From the NCBI GenBank assembly GCA_035438705.1, contig DAORIV010000003.1, positions 9,834 to 73,833 on the forward strand: a stretch of 64,000 bases of DNA. Reading direction: 5' to 3'. The translations under genes and the position numbers were made by a program. This document shows positions 26,287-33,505 of this stretch, piece by piece. The stretch is from C7867-006 sp035438705. Lineage in GTDB: Bacteria > Patescibacteriota > Minisyncoccia > Phycocordibacterales > DATDWN01. The notes beneath the pieces are model-generated. The model was not told the origin of the DNA. It did not search any database and saw only the letters and a list, made by a program, of their open reading frames with translations. Within the stretch, counting starts at the first letter, position 1; each line of letters begins with the position of its first letter.

Positions 26287-26787
26287 ATGAAAAAATTGAA
26301 AAAATCAGGTTTTACTCTTATAGAAATACTGATAGTAATAGGTATTATTGCGATCCTTGCCTCAATAGTTATCATTGCCATAAACCCGAGTAAACAGTTT
26401 GCCCAAGCCAGAAATACTCAAAGACAAGCAGGAGTAAATGCAATATTAAATGCAATAGGTCAAAGAATAGCCGACAATAAAGGTGTATTTGCTGGAACAT
26501 TTGCTGTAAACGGTGCAACTTATACATGTGGGCCCCTACCTACTGGAGCAACCACGACAATAACAACAACAATGGCAACTGACACCACGACTCAGACTGG
26601 GAGCTTGGGGTGCCTTATTCCTACATATATACCCACTCTACCGTCTGACCCTGACTCTACCGTAATTCCCCCAGCAACAGGTTTTGATGTCGTAGTAGAT
26701 GGTTCTGGCAGAACAAAAGTATGTGCCAGTCTGGCCTCAAACGAAACTTCAATACCGAATTCTGGTCCGATTTGTGTTACTAGATAA
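26287..26787 (+). CDS. Type IV pilin-like protein
   Basis: A 166-residue prepilin. I place the start at MKKLKKSGFTLIEILIVIGI because this gives a normal 7-residue leader before the prepilin-peptidase site G/FTLIE with the conserved Glu5. The hydrophobic N-terminal helix runs to about residue 35, followed by INPSKQFAQARNTQRQAGVN, a segment shared with many CPR and DUF-type pseudopilins. The C-terminal half is Thr-rich, with three Cys that could form a disulfide. It follows the PilX-like gene and precedes recG. It is probably a subunit of a type IV pilus used for attachment or DNA uptake. Confidence 0.88.
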   Translation: MKKLKKSGFTLIEILIVIGIIAILASIVIIAINPSKQFAQARNTQRQAGVNAILNAIGQRIADNKGVFAGTFAVNGATYTCGPLPTGATTTITTTMATDTTTQTGSLGCLIPTYIPTLPSDPDSTVIPPATGFDVVVDGSGRTKVCASLASNETSIPNSGPICVTR

Positions 26788-26808
26788 AATTGGTTTTTAG
26801 GGTTGATG

Positions 26809-26814
26809 TATAAT
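26809..26814 (+). promoter_or_regulatory. -10 box of a probable leaderless promoter (recG)
   Basis: TATAAT ending 6 nt before the recG ATG at 26821. Confidence 0.6.
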
Positions 26815-26820
26815 TAAAAA

Positions 26821-28992
26821 ATGGAAATCAATTCCCTTCTTGAAAAAGAGTTTAGATTAAATCCTGGGCAAAAAAGTGCTTTAAAAAAATTAGGCTTAAG
26901 TAGTCTAGAAGATTTACTTTATCACTTTCCAACTAGATATGGAGACACTAGCGAAATAAAATATATTCAAAGCCTAAAAAAAGGCGATACCTCTGTTATA
27001 TTTGGTAAAATCTCTGGACTAAAAACATCCAAAGCTTTTATCAAAAAAATCCCAATGTCTGAAGCTTATTTAACAGATGAAACTGGGAAAATTAAACTTG
27101 TTTGGTTTAACCAACCCTACATAGCAAAAATGATAGCTGAAGGCAGTACTGTAAGAATTGAAGGTAAGGTATCAGAAAGAAAGAATGAACTGTATATAAA
27201 CAACCCTAAGATTGAAATGGTTGGAAATATACCAGATGCAGTGGGTAATTCCCTATTCGGACAAGATGCAAAAGACGAGCATACAATGTACCCCGTGTAT
27301 CCAGAATCAAAAGGTATTTCATCTTTATGGTTTTATCATGCAATACAAAAAATATTTAATTCGAAGTTGCTAGATACAATAAAAGATCCCATTCCTGAGG
27401 ATATACTTAAAAAATATAATCTTCCCAACATTAGAACTGCATTCATTTGGATTCATACACCAAGAAAAACCGATGATAGCTTGTCAGCAAAAAAAAGATT
27501 TGCTTTCCAAGAGATATTTTTTATACAAATTCAAAAACAACAAGAGAAAAAAATATGGTCTGAAAAAAGTAGTTGGTCACTTGAAACCAATAATAATGAC
27601 ATTCTGGACTTCGTTAATAGATTCCCATTTAAACCGACTTCGTATCAGCTTGATGCAATCAAATCTATAACTCTAGACTTTAAAAGAGGCTACCCCATGT
27701 CGAGACTACTTGAAGGAGATGTAGGCTCTGGTAAAACTGCTGTTGCAGCAGCAACAATATATGCAATTACAAAATCAAGACCAACAGATGACTCTGGTGA
27801 AAAAATTACTGGTAATCTACAAACTGCTTATATGGTACCCACCGAAATTCTAGCTAAGCAACATTATGAAAATTTTATAAATTATTTTAGTCATTTACCT
27901 ATTAAAATTGGCCTACTCACTGGAAGTGAATGTAGAATATTTCCATCAAAAAGTGAACCCACAAAATCTACTAAAATTTCAAAAGCTCAGCTATTAAAAT
28001 GGGTAGCAAATGGAGAAATCCCTATACTCATTGGAACACATGCATTAATCCAAAAAAGTGTGACTTTTAAGCATTTAGCATATGTGGTAATCGACGAACA
28101 GCATAGATTCGGAACATTGCAGAGACAAAAAATTACTCTCAAAAGTGACAAGACTCCACACCTTTTATCTATGACAGCAACTCCAATACCTAGAACACTT
28201 GCACTTACAATATATGGTGATCTGGATATCACAGTTTTAGAAGGAATGCCTCATGGTAGGAAACCAATAATTACAAAAGTTGTTCTGCCAACAGACAGAG
28301 AAAAAGTTTACTCGGAAATTAAAAATGAACTAAACTCTGGTAGACAACTATATGTAATATGTCCAAGAATTGATGAGCCAGATCCAACAAAAGAAATGGC
28401 TGTGATGGCTAAATCAGTAAAACTAGAAGCCGAAAGATTAAGCAATGATGTTTTCCCAGATTACATGATTGATATTCTTCATTCAAAAATGACACCAACT
28501 GAAAAAGAAGAGGTTATGAATGATTTTGAAGAAAAGAAAACTGACATACTGGTAGCAACTTCAGTTGTAGAAGTTGGTGTAAATGTTCCGAATGCGACCA
28601 TGATAATTATTGAAGGTGCAGAAAGATTTGGTCTTTCACAATTACACCAACTAAGAGGAAGAGTCATAAGATCCACTCATCAGGCATATTGTTATATTTT
28701 CCCTGAAAGCACCGGGCAAAAAACTAAAGATAGAATGAAGGCATTAACTACAGCCAAAAATGGTTTCGAATTGGCAGAATTTGATTTACAACAAAGAGGT
28801 GCTGGAGAGCTATACGGCAGAAAACAATGGGGCATCTCTGATATAGCAATGGAAGCAATCAAAAATATTAAAATGGTAGAAGCAAGTAGGACAGAAGCTT
28901 CGAGAATAGTTGATTCTGGTGTAAACCTTGAAAAATATATTGAAATAAAAAAATATATTGAAAATCAAAACAGTAAAATTCACTTTGAATAA
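26821..28992 (+). CDS. recG: ATP-dependent DNA helicase RecG
   Basis: A 723-residue superfamily 2 helicase that remodels stalled forks and Holliday junctions. The N-terminal wedge/OB domain covers about residues 1-170 (LYHFPTRYGDTSEIKYIQSL; AYLTDETGKIKLVWFNQPYI). Helicase motifs follow: motif I LEGDVGSGKTAVA, Ia AYMVPTEILAKQH, motif II VVIDEQHRFGTLQR, motif III SMTATPIPRTLAL, motif V TSVVEVGVNVPNAT and motif VI QLRGRVIRS. The C-terminal GAGELYGRKQWG is typical of RecG. Length is normal. Preceded by a TATAAT 6 nt before ATG; ended by a strong hairpin terminator at 29013. Confidence 0.97.
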   Translation: MEINSLLEKEFRLNPGQKSALKKLGLSSLEDLLYHFPTRYGDTSEIKYIQSLKKGDTSVIFGKISGLKTSKAFIKKIPMSEAYLTDETGKIKLVWFNQPYIAKMIAEGSTVRIEGKVSERKNELYINNPKIEMVGNIPDAVGNSLFGQDAKDEHTMYPVYPESKGISSLWFYHAIQKIFNSKLLDTIKDPIPEDILKKYNLPNIRTAFIWIHTPRKTDDSLSAKKRFAFQEIFFIQIQKQQEKKIWSEKSSWSLETNNNDILDFVNRFPFKPTSYQLDAIKSITLDFKRGYPMSRLLEGDVGSGKTAVAAATIYAITKSRPTDDSGEKITGNLQTAYMVPTEILAKQHYENFINYFSHLPIKIGLLTGSECRIFPSKSEPTKSTKISKAQLLKWVANGEIPILIGTHALIQKSVTFKHLAYVVIDEQHRFGTLQRQKITLKSDKTPHLLSMTATPIPRTLALTIYGDLDITVLEGMPHGRKPIITKVVLPTDREKVYSEIKNELNSGRQLYVICPRIDEPDPTKEMAVMAKSVKLEAERLSNDVFPDYMIDILHSKMTPTEKEEVMNDFEEKKTDILVATSVVEVGVNVPNATMIIIEGAERFGLSQLHQLRGRVIRSTHQAYCYIFPESTGQKTKDRMKALTTAKNGFELAEFDLQQRGAGELYGRKQWGISDIAMEAIKNIKMVEASRTEASRIVDSGVNLEKYIEIKKYIENQNSKIHFE

Positions 28993-29012
28993 CTGTTTGA
29001 TGTAAATCAAAT

Positions 29013-29038
29013 CGCTCGGCACAACTTAGTGCCGAGCG
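29013..29038. terminator. Hairpin terminator after recG
   Basis: CGCTCGGCAC / GTGCCGAGCG, a perfect 10-bp stem with a 6-nt loop, convergent between recG and the small gene at 29049-29240. No long T tract is present, so efficiency is uncertain. Confidence 0.65.
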
Positions 29039-29048
29039 AGTTAAACTC

Positions 29049-29240
29049 CTATACCTTACGTCTTGAAAATCGTCTCGGGGCTTGTTTTGTGGCTCTCTCA
29101 AACCTCTTACTCTCTCCATTTTTTTGCTGTTGCTTTCTTGCGGGATGTTGCAACTGTTCCCTTGTTTTGGGGTTACCCGACATGGCAATAACCACCAACA
29201 CTGGCAACACGGTATAACTACGATGTCTTTCATTCCCCAT
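29049..29240 (-). CDS. Small basic protein, SD-led
   Basis: A 63-residue frame whose ATG at 29240 has an excellent ribosome binding site (AAGGAGG, 7 nt spacing). The protein starts MGNERHRSYTVLPVLVVIAM, with a weakly hydrophobic stretch near residues 10-20, and is then Arg/Lys/Gln-rich (EQLQHPARKQQQKNGESKRF, ending FSRRKV). No family recognised; the basic tail would suit nucleic-acid binding. Composition is GC-richer than recG or ftsH nearby. A longer overlapping frame starting 7 nt downstream is less likely because it runs into recG and has poor ribosome-site spacing. Confidence 0.45.
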   Translation of the reverse strand: MGNERHRSYTVLPVLVVIAMSGNPKTREQLQHPARKQQQKNGESKRFERATKQAPRRFSRRKV

Positions 29241-29308
29241 TAAAGAACCTCCTTAGTAAGGGAGTTTATCATTATAATATATTTTGTAAATAAACCAGAT
29301 TACATTTG

Positions 29309-29344
29309 AAAAGACCCTAAATTTAATTGGACTTTAGGTTATTT
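29309..29344 (+). terminator. Possible terminator
   Basis: CCTAAA / TTTAGG stem with an 11-nt loop followed by TTATTTTTT on the plus strand. Weak stem; no plus-strand gene directly upstream except recG read-through. Confidence 0.35.
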
Positions 29345-29367
29345 TTTGGTATATTTCAGAGGTGTAT

Positions 29368-29423
29368 GGTCAGGGATATTTTTCTTGTCGACACAAGAAA
29401 AATTCCACGACCCTGCCTCGTCC
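29368..29423 (+). repeat. Copy E3 of the dispersed stem-loop repeat
   Basis: GGTC, an ATTTTTCTTGT/ACAAGAAAAAT hairpin with loop CGAC, then CGACCCTGCCTCGTCC. GGTC pairs with GACC to close the element. It is followed by a GTTTTCC/GGAAAAC hairpin. Confidence 0.65.
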
Positions 29424-29464
29424 GTTTTCCTTACTAGGAAAACATGACTCCGGCTCGCATTAGT

Positions 29465-29498
29465 CCTAACCGACTTAATGCGGATTAAGTCGGTTAGG
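29465..29498. repeat. Perfect 15-bp inverted repeat abutting the tRNA gene
   Basis: CCTAACCGACTTAAT, tetraloop GCGG, then the exact complement, ending 5 nt before the tRNA 5' end. It could be a terminator-like, processing or insertion-boundary structure. Confidence 0.7.
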
Positions 29499-29503
29499 CT
29501 AAC

Positions 29504-29577
29504 GCGCCTGTAGCTCAGTTGGTTAGAGCACAGAGCTTATACCTCTGGGGTCCCTGGTTCGAGTCCAGGCAGGCGCA
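29504..29577 (+). tRNA. tRNA-Ile (anticodon UAU)
   Basis: A complete cloverleaf of 74 nt: acceptor GCGCCTG/CAGGCGC with discriminator A, D arm GCTC/GAGC, anticodon arm CAGAG-CTTATAC-CTCTG with anticodon TAT, T arm CCTGG-TTCGAGT-CCAGG. CCA is not encoded. UAU reads AUA directly; most bacteria instead use a CAU tRNA modified by TilS. Whether a second Ile(CAU) tRNA exists cannot be seen here. Confidence 0.93.
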
Positions 29578-29585
29578 CACGATTC

Positions 29586-29611
29586 AAAAACAGCATAGGT
29601 ATGCTGTTTTT
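29586..29611 (+). terminator. Terminator after tRNA-Ile
   Basis: AAAAACAGCAT / ATGCTGTTTTT hairpin followed by GTTT. Confidence 0.85.
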
Positions 29612-29640
29612 GTTTACGTGTGCGGGGCACAGGCCGACGG

Positions 29641-29687
29641 GCCGAGCCGGGGTTGCACAAAAATTCACCAGAATTTTATGTGTGACC
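29641..29687 (-). repeat. Copy E6 of the dispersed stem-loop repeat
   Basis: Minus strand GGTCACA, AAAATTC/GAATTTT hairpin, TGTGCAACCCCGGCTCGGCC. It is closely similar to E5 at 60926-60972. Confidence 0.65.
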
Positions 29688-29693
29688 ACACGA

Positions 29694-29731
29694 AAAAACC
29701 GCAGTACAACACCTGTTATACCACGGTTTCC
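29694..29731 (-). terminator. Terminator of the small CxxC protein gene
   Basis: Minus strand AACCGTGGTATAAC / GTTGTACTGCGGTT stem with mismatches and an AGGT loop, then TTTTTT, directly after the stop codon. Confidence 0.7.
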
Positions 29732-29968
29732 TTAATGCTTAGTCGAGCCAACATGGCCGATAAAGTCGTCATGGGATGATGAATCCAGAATTACATTTTC
29801 ACCCCCCAAATTGAGAGGTTCATTGTGAGACAATCTCCCACACTTGTCACAAACACTTTCAAGTGAGGATTTATTGCCCACTGTTATGACGATTTCGACC
29901 ATCCTTCCTGTGCAAACCTGTTCTTTACCTGAAGGTGAAATGGTCAATTTCATGCAAAACTGGTTCAT
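29732..29968 (-). CDS. Small SD-led protein with a CxxC motif
   Basis: A 78-residue frame. I start at MNQFCMKLTISPSG (29968) because AAGGAG lies 8 nt upstream; a longer frame to 30001 has no ribosome site. The central VCDKCGRLSHNE is a likely half zinc knuckle, with Cys5 and Cys19 as further possible ligands. The C-terminus is Ser/His/Asp-rich. No family recognised. Base composition and the leader with Shine-Dalgarno resemble the gene at 29049 and the tmk-thyX-dcd group more than ftsH next to it. It has its own terminator and lies 55 nt downstream of the ftsH stop. Confidence 0.5.
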   Translation of the reverse strand: MNQFCMKLTISPSGKEQVCTGRMVEIVITVGNKSSLESVCDKCGRLSHNEPLNLGGENVILDSSSHDDFIGHVGSTKH

Positions 29969-30022
29969 TTGTTCTACTCCTTTCTGGCTACACAATAACA
30001 CTATTTTAAATAATAATCAACC

Positions 30023-31954
30023 CTAATCTTGATGCTCTATATCCAACTTCTTTTTTGGTGTTATTCCATTTGCAACTAGAATAGTTTCAAACTCTGCCCT
30101 TTCAATCGTTTCAACCTCCATTAACCTATTTGCTATTGCATCTAACAACTTTCTATTTTCTTTTATAACTCTTTCAGCTTTCTCATGTGCCTCTTTCATT
30201 ATTTTTGAAACCTCTGAATCAATTTCACTTGCGACTTTCTCAGAAAATTCTTTATCTTCTACCCCCCTTCCAAAAAGAGTTTTTCCACCTTCACCTTCAA
30301 GTGCTATCGGTCCAAGCAAATCTGACATACCGTATTTTGTTACCATATCCCGAGCGAGCGCAGTTGAAACTTGCAAATCATTTGATGGACCAGTTGTTAA
30401 ATCATCAAAAAGCATTTTTTCAGTTACATAACCACCCAAAGATACAGCAATATCATCTAGAAACTCTTTTTTAGATTGCAATTTCTTTTCTTCGAGAGCC
30501 AGTTTAAAAACATAACCCAATGCTCTTCCTCTAGATATTATAGTTATTTTGTGAACTGGATCAGCATAAGGGAGAATAGAGGCAAGTACAGCATGACCCG
30601 CTTCATGATAAGCAGTGACTTCTTTTTCTTTTTTCGAAAGTAAATGACTTCTTCTTTCAGGACCGATAATAACTTTTTCAATTGATCTTATTAAATCATA
30701 TTGAGAAATTTTTGTTCTATTTTCTCTAGCAGCAAGTATTGCACCCTCATTCATAAGTGAGTACAAATCTGCCCCACTAAATCCTGGAGTTCTTTCTGCA
30801 ATTACTTTCAAATTTACATCTTCAGCAAAAGGCTTTTTAACACTGTGAACTTTCAGTATTTCTTCTCTATCACTTCTATCAGGCAAATCCAAAGTAACTC
30901 GTCTATCGAACCTTCCCGGTCTAAGAAGAGCAGAATCTAGAACATCAGGTCTATTTGTAGCAGCCATTACAATAACTTTCTCATTTGGTTCGAAACCATC
31001 CATTTCAACTAGTATCTGGTTTAATGTTTGCTCTCTTTCATCGTTACCTCCACCAGCACCAACACCACGAACTCTTCCAACTGCATCGATCTCATCTACG
31101 AAAATTATTGATGGTGAATTTTTCTTTGCTATTAAAAATAAGTCTCGCACCCTACTTGCTCCCACACCCACAAACATTTCCACAAATTCTGAACCCGATA
31201 TAGAGAAAAATGCTACTCCAGCTTCTCCTGCAACTGCACGCGCTAGTAATGTTTTTCCAGTACCAGGTGCTCCCATAAGTAAAATTCCTTTTGGAATTCT
31301 AGCTCCAATATCTAAAAACTTTTTAGGATTCTTTAAAAAATCTACTATTTCAGCCAACTCTTCTTTTGCCTCTTTCGCACCCGCAACATCTTTAAAGGTG
31401 ACGCGCTGACTTTTATCATTTGGATCAATCATTCTTGCTTTTGATTGGCCGAAAGTTAAAGCCTGAATACCGGCACCCTTCATCTGTCTTGTGATAAACC
31501 AAATAAACACCGCAATAAAAAGAATTGGGAAAATTATTGGTGACAAATTCATAACCCAATAACCAAACCCCCCTTGATTTTTTATCTCAATCTTTACAGT
31601 TGAAACCTGATCTTTTGTTACACCATAGTTAACCAAAGTCTGAAGCAATGCTTCTCCCTCCTCTTTCTTTGAGACTTTCTTATCTCCATTTTTATATTCA
31701 ACTTCCAAGGCATCCCCTTTAACTAAAACTGATTTTACTAATCCAGATTTAATGTCTGTAGATAATTCAGAGATGGGTACCTGAACCGGACTATTTGAAC
31801 CAAAACTAGAAACCACTGAATATATAAGAGAGAGAATAACAAATATTGTAATTACAGAAAAAACATAATTTAAAAATGAACCTCCATCTCCCCCGCCCTT
31901 GTTACCTCTTTTTAACAATACTTTGTTTTTATCTTGCGGTTTAGGTTTTTCCAT
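30023..31954 (-). CDS. ftsH: ATP-dependent zinc metalloprotease FtsH
   Basis: A 643-residue membrane AAA+ protease that degrades misfolded membrane and regulatory proteins. The start at MEKPKPQDKNKVLL follows a TATAAT by 9 nt; the upstream Met codon lies inside that promoter. Two membrane helices flank an exposed domain (residues about 28-50 and 125-150, with GLVKSVLVKGDALEVEYKNG between). The AAA module has Walker A GAPGTGKT, Walker B IIFVDEIDAV, the FVGVGASRVRDL pore region and SRH ATNRPDVLDSALLRPGRFDR. The zinc site is TAYHEAGHAVLAS, with the third ligand Asp near DDLTTGPSNDL. Full length. It is divergent from smpB. Confidence 0.97.
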   Translation of the reverse strand: MEKPKPQDKNKVLLKRGNKGGGDGGSFLNYVFSVITIFVILSLIYSVVSSFGSNSPVQVPISELSTDIKSGLVKSVLVKGDALEVEYKNGDKKVSKKEEGEALLQTLVNYGVTKDQVSTVKIEIKNQGGFGYWVMNLSPIIFPILFIAVFIWFITRQMKGAGIQALTFGQSKARMIDPNDKSQRVTFKDVAGAKEAKEELAEIVDFLKNPKKFLDIGARIPKGILLMGAPGTGKTLLARAVAGEAGVAFFSISGSEFVEMFVGVGASRVRDLFLIAKKNSPSIIFVDEIDAVGRVRGVGAGGGNDEREQTLNQILVEMDGFEPNEKVIVMAATNRPDVLDSALLRPGRFDRRVTLDLPDRSDREEILKVHSVKKPFAEDVNLKVIAERTPGFSGADLYSLMNEGAILAARENRTKISQYDLIRSIEKVIIGPERRSHLLSKKEKEVTAYHEAGHAVLASILPYADPVHKITIISRGRALGYVFKLALEEKKLQSKKEFLDDIAVSLGGYVTEKMLFDDLTTGPSNDLQVSTALARDMVTKYGMSDLLGPIALEGEGGKTLFGRGVEDKEFSEKVASEIDSEVSKIMKEAHEKAERVIKENRKLLDAIANRLMEVETIERAEFETILVANGITPKKKLDIEHQD

Positions 31955-31963
31955 AGTAGAACA

Positions 31964-31969
31964 ATTATA
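31964..31969 (-). promoter_or_regulatory. -10 box of ftsH
   Basis: TATAAT on the minus strand, 9 nt before the ATG at 31954, giving an mRNA with almost no leader. Confidence 0.6.
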
Positions 31970-32017
31970 CATAATTTACAGCAAAACGAAAGAAAAATAT
32001 TCGACCTATAAATGTGT

Positions 32018-32023
32018 TATAAT
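32018..32023 (+). promoter_or_regulatory. -10 box of smpB
   Basis: TATAAT on the plus strand, 7 nt before the ATG at 32031; probable leaderless start. Confidence 0.6.
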
Positions 32024-32030
32024 CATAAAA

Positions 32031-32474
32031 ATGAGCTTGATTACCAATAAAAAAGCCGGCTTCAATTACGAAATTAAAGAGAAATACTCTGCAGGTATTG
32101 AGCTTTTTGGTTTTGAGGTAAAAGCCGTGAGAAAGGGTCAAGGAAATTTGGATGGTTCATATATTACAGTCAGAGGTGGTGAAGCATACCTAATTGGGGC
32201 ATTTATACCTCCATTTCAAGAGAAAAATGCTCCAAAGGACTTTGACCCTAGGAGAAATAGAAAGCTTATTTTGACCGCAAAAGAGATAAGGGAGTTAGAA
32301 AAAATTGAAAAAACAAAAGGATTGACAATAGTACCTATTTTGGTGTATAATAAGGGAAGATTTCTAAAGCTTGAAGTGGGTATAGGCTCAGGAAAAAAGA
32401 AGTTTGATAAAAGAGAAAGTATTAAAAAACATAATGTCGAACGAGACATTAGACGAGAATACTCAGATAGATAA
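32031..32474 (+). CDS. smpB: SsrA-binding protein SmpB
   Basis: A 147-residue tmRNA partner that delivers the tmRNA to stalled ribosomes. The start MSLITNKKAGFNYEIKEKYS is the usual SmpB opening; a longer upstream frame crosses the promoter and is rejected. Family segments are GIELFGFEVKAVRKGQGNLD, GGEAYLIGAFIPPF, PRRNRKLILTAKEI and TIVPILVYNKGRFLKLEVGI. The basic C-terminal tail (GSGKKKFDKRESIKKHNVER) is present. The gene is immediately followed by ssrA, a natural functional pair. Confidence 0.97.
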   Translation: MSLITNKKAGFNYEIKEKYSAGIELFGFEVKAVRKGQGNLDGSYITVRGGEAYLIGAFIPPFQEKNAPKDFDPRRNRKLILTAKEIRELEKIEKTKGLTIVPILVYNKGRFLKLEVGIGSGKKKFDKRESIKKHNVERDIRREYSDR

Positions 32475-32521
32475 ATGAAATTCGCTTAAAGCAAATCTCG
32501 GTATTGCTAGGTTTATTTTAA

Positions 32522-32914
32522 GGGGATGACAGGTATAGACAGATAAGTTCATTGAAAATTGTGCATGGTAGAGTTGTGATAACTCTTTAAACTTTCACAA
32601 AGCATAGATGCTAAAAACACCTTTGCAAAAGCTATCCCTTCACCATTTATGGCGAATGGATACGCTCTCGCTTTCGCTTAATCTATAAGATTTAAGCCAA
32701 AGCGGCGGCCACTCCCCTAAGTCTGTTACGGGAAATGGTTGATATATCTTCGGACTAGAAATTATTTGTGTTTCCAAATAATTTTGAAACAAAGAAAACA
32801 AAAATCTGATTTATTTTGTTTATTTGAAGAATTAGATTAAATTAAATAAACTAAACCATGTAGATCGATTCTCAAAATTTATTTGCACCCGGCTTCAATG
32901 CCGGCTTCTCCACA
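32522..32914 (+). ncRNA. ssrA: Transfer-messenger RNA (tmRNA)
   Basis: Starts with GGGGATGAC and ends with a T arm (CCGGC-TTCAAT-GCCGG) and TCTCCA; GGGGA pairs with TCTCC as the acceptor. An internal frame GCT AAA AAC ACC TTT continues to TAA and encodes a tag ending MANGYALAFA, which carries the usual hydrophobic Ala-rich degradation signal. The 3' part contains pseudoknot-like AT-rich stems. It lies 47 nt after smpB. CCA is not encoded (CCACA follows). Exact 5' end is uncertain by a few nt. Confidence 0.92.
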
Positions 32915-32927
32915 AATTAAAACATTA

Positions 32928-32953
32928 GCGCCCAAAAGGGTGCTTTTGTTTTT
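32928..32953 (+). terminator. Terminator of tmRNA
   Basis: GCGCCC-AAAA-GGGTGC stem followed by TTTTGTTTTT. A second, weaker CGCC-TTCG-GGCG hairpin with T-rich tail follows at about 32965-32986. Confidence 0.85.
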
Positions 32954-32987
32954 ATTTAAAGAACCGCCTTCGGGCGTGCTTTTCTGT

Positions 32988-33016
32988 TTGACACCCAACT
33001 CAAATTCCTGTAATAC
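32988..33016 (+). promoter_or_regulatory. Promoter of the pilin operon
   Basis: TTGACA (32988-32993), 17-nt spacer, TAATAC (33011-33016); leader of about 25 nt before the ATG at 33047. Confidence 0.65.
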
Positions 33017-33046
33017 AAGGCAATGAGAGACTTTTAAGTTAAGTCC

Positions 33047-33505
33047 ATGAAAGAACCCAAATACACAAAACAGGGGTTTACACTAACAGAAATACTCATA
33101 GTTGTAGGTTTAATCACTATGATTGGTATCATAGTCCCAATTTTTAATTCAAACACTCTACACAAAGAATCTTTTGAAGCAGAGATAGAGAAAATTACCG
33201 ACCTTCTTTTCAAAGCAAGACATAATTCTCAAAACAATATAAACCAAAGCAAACATGGAGTATTTATACAAAATGAAGGATACACTTTGTTTGAGGGAAA
33301 TTCATTTGCATTAAGTGAACCTCAAAATAATATTTTTATTAAAAGTGAATACCCTATCCAAATAGCAACAACTTCAATAGTTGAAATAATTTTTAATGAA
33401 TCAAGTGCTGAAGTCACAAACAAAGGCGAAATAATGGTAACTGATAAATTCACAAATAAAGTAGTTAGTATAAAAATAAATCATGAAGGACAAATCAACT
33501 ATTAA
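33047..33505 (+). CDS. Prepilin-like protein (pseudopilin H type)
   Basis: A 152-residue prepilin. Leader MKEPKYTKQG precedes the cleavage site G/FTLTEILIVVGL with Glu5, then the hydrophobic helix to about residue 30 and LLFKARHNSQNNINQSKHGV, a pattern typical of GspH/FimT-like minor pilins. The C-terminal domain is beta-rich with no Cys. It is first in a three-gene operon of prepilin-like proteins, its 3' end overlapping the next gene by 23 nt. It probably forms part of a minor-pilin tip complex. Confidence 0.85.
   Translation: MKEPKYTKQGFTLTEILIVVGLITMIGIIVPIFNSNTLHKESFEAEIEKITDLLFKARHNSQNNINQSKHGVFIQNEGYTLFEGNSFALSEPQNNIFIKSEYPIQIATTSIVEIIFNESSAEVTNKGEIMVTDKFTNKVVSIKINHEGQINY

Noticed and set aside
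28868..29233. 121-codon minus-strand frame overlapping recG's end
   Set aside because: It overlaps recG extensively and its ATG is 15 nt from the AAGGAGG site, which fits the 63-codon frame at 29240 better.
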